From contig OY735206.1 in assembly GCA_963457665.1 (NCBI GenBank), positions 54,890,484-54,954,483 of the forward strand: 64,000 nucleotides of DNA, in the 5' to 3' direction. Source of the stretch: Thysanoteuthis rhombus. Lineage: Eukaryota; Mollusca; Cephalopoda; Oegopsida; Thysanoteuthidae. The notes beneath the pieces were generated by a model that made no database searches, was not told where the DNA came from, and saw only the letters and a list, made by a program, of their open reading frames with translations. Shown here piece after piece: positions 60,611 to 64,000 of this stretch (its first letter is position 1; each line of letters opens with the position of its first letter). A program made the position numbers and the translations under genes.

Positions 60611-61610
60611 GAAAACTGAGTTAACACCAACTTGAAGAAGTGTTTGACAACAAAAATTCTGAGAGAATTTCGGCAGAATACCTGTCTCCAAATTTTAGGT
60701 GTGTGCAGAAGTTTTTGACTTGATATCCGTTTTCAACTGCATATTCTGTATTTGGTTTTCACAAGGAAAGAAAACATATACAGCAAAAAATGAATCAAAT
60801 GGTCTGAAAACCTGTCACGAATGGCGACCAACCAACTCATGTTCGAGATTAAAATCCAACAAATTCAAGTGTCCGGGCTGGAGGACGATTTTGCAGTCAT
60901 TGGTTCAAGGGTTTGTCAGTAATTGTCGTCCAACGACCTGTCTATTACAGAAGTGACCTTTTCCAGCAACACACGACCCTAACAGTACACGTTAAATATA
61001 AAAAGAAGGAAGAAACAAAGATAGAATGAAAAGTCAAGGAATAGAGTAAGATAATAGAATGTATCGTGTTTGTCATAATCTCATTGTTTGATGCAAAAAC
61101 AGTTTACTCTTAAATGCGGACAAATTTTGCCCCTGTGTTTTTTTCCGGTCGTATTACGAAATTACATGTACTACTGTCTGCATATAAGTACTCATCTTGT
61201 CTAAAGAATATAGAAGTAAATGATCATTTTGTCAAGTGTGCAAGATAGAAATACTTCATATATTACGTGCAAAAAGTTGCCCGAATTTCAACGAGGATGC
61301 GTTGTCATCATGAATAATTTTCTTTAGTTTTAAAGATATTTGAAACTATGTTATGGATATGAGGAAATTTCTATTGTATCTTGGAATCTACCCATATTTA
61401 TTCGTAATACAGAAGTGGATATAAATTTTTTAATGTGAGCATTCACGAATGCTTGTGGGGCCTAGACATTAATCACAGAAGCCAAAGAATTCTATGAATT
61501 CTTTATTTAAGACAATTATTGAAGTGTTGATTCTGGAACTTATCGTAAGTGACCTCTATGAGATACTTCCTCTGGGATGTGAGCTGAAATGAATCATTAC
61601 ACAAACACCT
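60611..61610. other. Anonymous region with a Cys-containing frame
   Basis: An 85-residue plus-strand frame at 60699-60956 has eight Cys but no recognised fold. The rest is AT-rich, with nothing I can support. Confidence 0.35.
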
Positions 61611-61611
61611 C

Positions 61612-61614
<3 letters not shown>

Positions 61615-61685
<71 letters not shown>

Positions 61686-61690
61686 CGAGA
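61615..61690. repeat. (TA)n then (GA)n
   Basis: About 50 bp of TA joined to about 26 bp of GA. Confidence 0.95.
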
Positions 61691-61780
61691 GACTTTGTAC
61701 TCCCTGTACACTCTATTGTCATTGTTAACTTTATCCCCATGTTTTACCCCTTGAAAACCGATACAGATGGGTATCGTATT

Positions 61781-61782
<2 letters not shown>

Positions 61783-61842
<60 letters not shown>
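61783..61842. repeat. (TA)n microsatellite
   Basis: About 59 bp of TA. Confidence 0.95.
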
Positions 61843-61843
<1 letters not shown>

Positions 61844-62685
61844 GTAGGTATATTCAGGTTCTTTTGATATTATTTTCTCATGCACATATTTTCAAAACAT
61901 GCACTTAATGGGAACCAGAAATAAAAAAAAAAATATATCAAAAGGAAAAATCTGTAAACAGAGGTTAATGATATAATCCAACAACTACAGGTCCTTTCTG
62001 GCATGGTTCACAATCAGATGAAGCGGTACTAAACAGTGCACAAGAAAGAAAACACTGTTCCGGGAATATTGAGGCCAAGAAAAGGAAGAAGAAAAAAACG
62101 AACATGAAGAAGCCTAGGGGATCAACTGAGTCTCTCGTGACGATAACCACAAACTAAAAAGAAGTGGCCTACAACTAACTGACACTGTAGCAGACACAAA
62201 TAACCAAGGAAAGCTTTGCAATGTACCTCCAAAAATTAAAAAAAAGCTTGTGATATAGTTTGTGTTATTAAAGTATTGAAGTAAAGTATTTAATCCATGA
62301 ATCATATGTACTGGTAGACTGATCCCCCGGATTATGTCACACCTGGTAATCCATGAACCAATTCACTTATCTCAACCACAAAAAGATTGTGGTCGTGAAA
62401 AAGGATCCTACTTGAAGATTACCAAATGCGTCCTACACCTGTAGATGCTTGTGCAACATGGTAATTAAACAGCAAAGATCATGATACTAATTCTAATAAT
62501 TCATGGAATACAATCTGATAGGCTGATATTGAAGAACGCTTGAATATTCGGAAGTTTGTCTATCTATTCTGGCAAGTAATCAATGTTTGCAACCGTCGTA
62601 TCTGGGATAACCTGGTGGCCTGAACATCTACGGAAGCGTTCGCAGACTGACCTATGAATTAAAAGATCTATCGGAGAAACTAACA
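61843..62685. other. Anonymous region
   Basis: No supportable gene or repeat module. Confidence 0.45.
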
Positions 62686-62689
62686 CCCC

Positions 62690-62925
62690 AGTCTGTTCTA
62701 AACTTTAGTATCTAAGATTGATTAGCTGCTCAGTTTTCACGGCAATTCTTCCAGCTTTCTTTAATAAATGTTGCTTGACTGAAGTCAATAATTCTGATTG
62801 GCACATAACTACGAGTATGCAACGCAAATGCTTTAGCAATGGTCTAATGTCAGACAAAGTCACGTTTGCTGTTTGCTGTGCCAAATACTGGTCGATTGGG
62901 TTCACTATGTTCAGAACATAATATA
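62690..62925 (-). pseudogene. Possible hAT/ZBED-type transposase fragment
   Basis: The minus-strand frame reads YLAQQTANVTLSDIRPLLKHL, then a degenerate stretch, then VKQHLLKKAGRIAVKTEQLI. In many ZBED-like hAT transposases a 'YL....VT.S.I.PLL..L' segment is followed by a 'MK..L...L..RY' helix about 25 residues later, just before the CFLDPRFK motif. That motif is not present here (a stop follows). Short, and not backed by a catalytic residue, so tentative. Confidence 0.35.
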
Positions 62926-62929
62926 GAAC

Positions 62930-64000
62930 TTAGTTCATTCATGTAGATAGTGTTTATAAAATAGGCAAATTTAGCCTAATGCTTCAAAATTATCTATTGG
63001 TATATAGGTCAGAAGGTTCGTTCTTTTTATGTTAGATGGCATGAGGGGTGTTCATACTTCATATACAGCATTATCCATACTTTTGATCGTATTGCGACTG
63101 CTGGCATTGCCAAAGGACAAAATTGGCTTATTTTTGTTTATCAATTCCAACATTGAAGATGAAAAAATAAGCCACATTATGGACTTAATATTCTTCTTTA
63201 TTTCAAGATAGATAATAATGCGAGTCAAACGCTCAGACCCAGCGCCAAAAAAAAACAAAAAAAAACAAATAAATTGTGCTGTTAATGGAGAAAATATTCT
63301 GACCGATTCGTCAAAAGTGGTTTGCAAGGTTTTGAAATGGAGATTTTCTGGTTGAACGATGTACTCGGATAGAACAGTTAATTGCAATCAAAGCATAATA
63401 TCAACTGAGATTAATCAACGTTATACAACGGGGAAAATGACGTATTCAAAATGTCAAAAATAAAAGTAAAAAATCATTTTCCTCAGCTTTGTTAAGCCGA
63501 TCGCTTTAATGTAAGGTTCCCACGTAAGTTAGATGAAAACCCCATTTTGGTCGTATATCTCTGAGCAATTTTGGTACCAAAATTTTTTTATGCAATTTAT
63601 TTTGCCCCAAATGGGTGCCATAGTACAACGTTGAATGGAAGAAATGGAGCAAGCAAATTGAACCACCAACAACCGGTAGTACAGGGGATTGCGAAGTACC
63701 ACAGAGAGGAAAGGTGAGCAGAGCTTTTACAACCGTTCAGTGCAAAACAAAGGCTATTTTCGTTTCCTGCCATCTTTTTGAAAACGAAAAGTTTGTGCAA
63801 TGCTGTATATATGGGGATTTGAAGAGAGTCGCCTACCCCAACTATGAGCTCTTCTGGATAACTAAGAGATCGTTTTAAAAACATCAATGCTTCCAATAAG
63901 GGCAACTGAAAGCAGTGATCCGCGGAAAGTGTCCAGGATAAATCAAAAGAAAGGAATAATATTAAAACTGGGTTATGCTAGATTGCACGTTTCTTTAGTG
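62930..64000. other. Anonymous region
   Basis: No supportable gene. A 102-codon minus-strand frame at 63597-63905 is not recognised. A-rich stretch at 63245-63270. Confidence 0.4.

Overview
The window is eukaryotic, non-coding and dominated by mobile elements. I found no convincing host protein exon, no tRNA or rRNA gene and no CRISPR array. The most likely source is a coleoid cephalopod, probably an octopus. The reasons are very AT-rich DNA, an extreme density of (TA)n, (GA)n and (CA)n microsatellites, several tRNA-derived SINE families, many dead RTE-type LINE fragments, and Tc1/mariner relics. The organism call is an inference from composition and repeat style, not from a marker gene.

Layout. 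0-9 kb: a minus-strand RTE reverse transcriptase relic at the left edge, two copies of an unclassified repeat (A), a 274-bp pure (GA)n tract, a GA-linked repeat (C, two full copies plus one partial), and three RTE 3' ends. 9-20 kb: anonymous AT-rich DNA, two same-strand RTE 3' ends, a Tc1-like relic split by (GA)n, a 600-bp polypurine stretch, and an RTE copy split by a 207-bp (TA)n. 20-30 kb: further RTE pieces including a 1.5-kb one, palindromic microsatellite composites, an IS630/mariner fragment and a 70-bp inverted repeat.

30.1-33.8 kb holds the only substantial coding capacity: a minus-strand non-LTR retrotransposon of the R2/R4 group. It has a YMDD reverse transcriptase, a CCHC knuckle and a C-terminal restriction-like endonuclease, and one frameshift splits the frame. 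A second, 5'-truncated copy of its 3' end lies at 47.2-47.6 kb with (ATT)n on both sides, which fits Dong-like insertion into TAA-type microsatellites. 34-39 kb is a cluster of tRNA-derived SINE units on both strands. 43.6-44.0 kb has a deleted Tc1-like element, and 54.5-55.7 kb a mariner with both terminal repeats recognisable and an internal deletion. The rest to 64 kb is anonymous AT-rich DNA with three Lys-like SINE copies, microsatellites and a possible hAT fragment.

The genes do not cooperate as a host system. They are independent selfish elements, mostly decayed, and microsatellites have expanded inside several of them. The most notable signals are the microsatellite-embedded R4/Dong-like element and two (GA)n tracts that begin at the equivalent Asp-Leu-Ser codons of two unrelated transposase relics.
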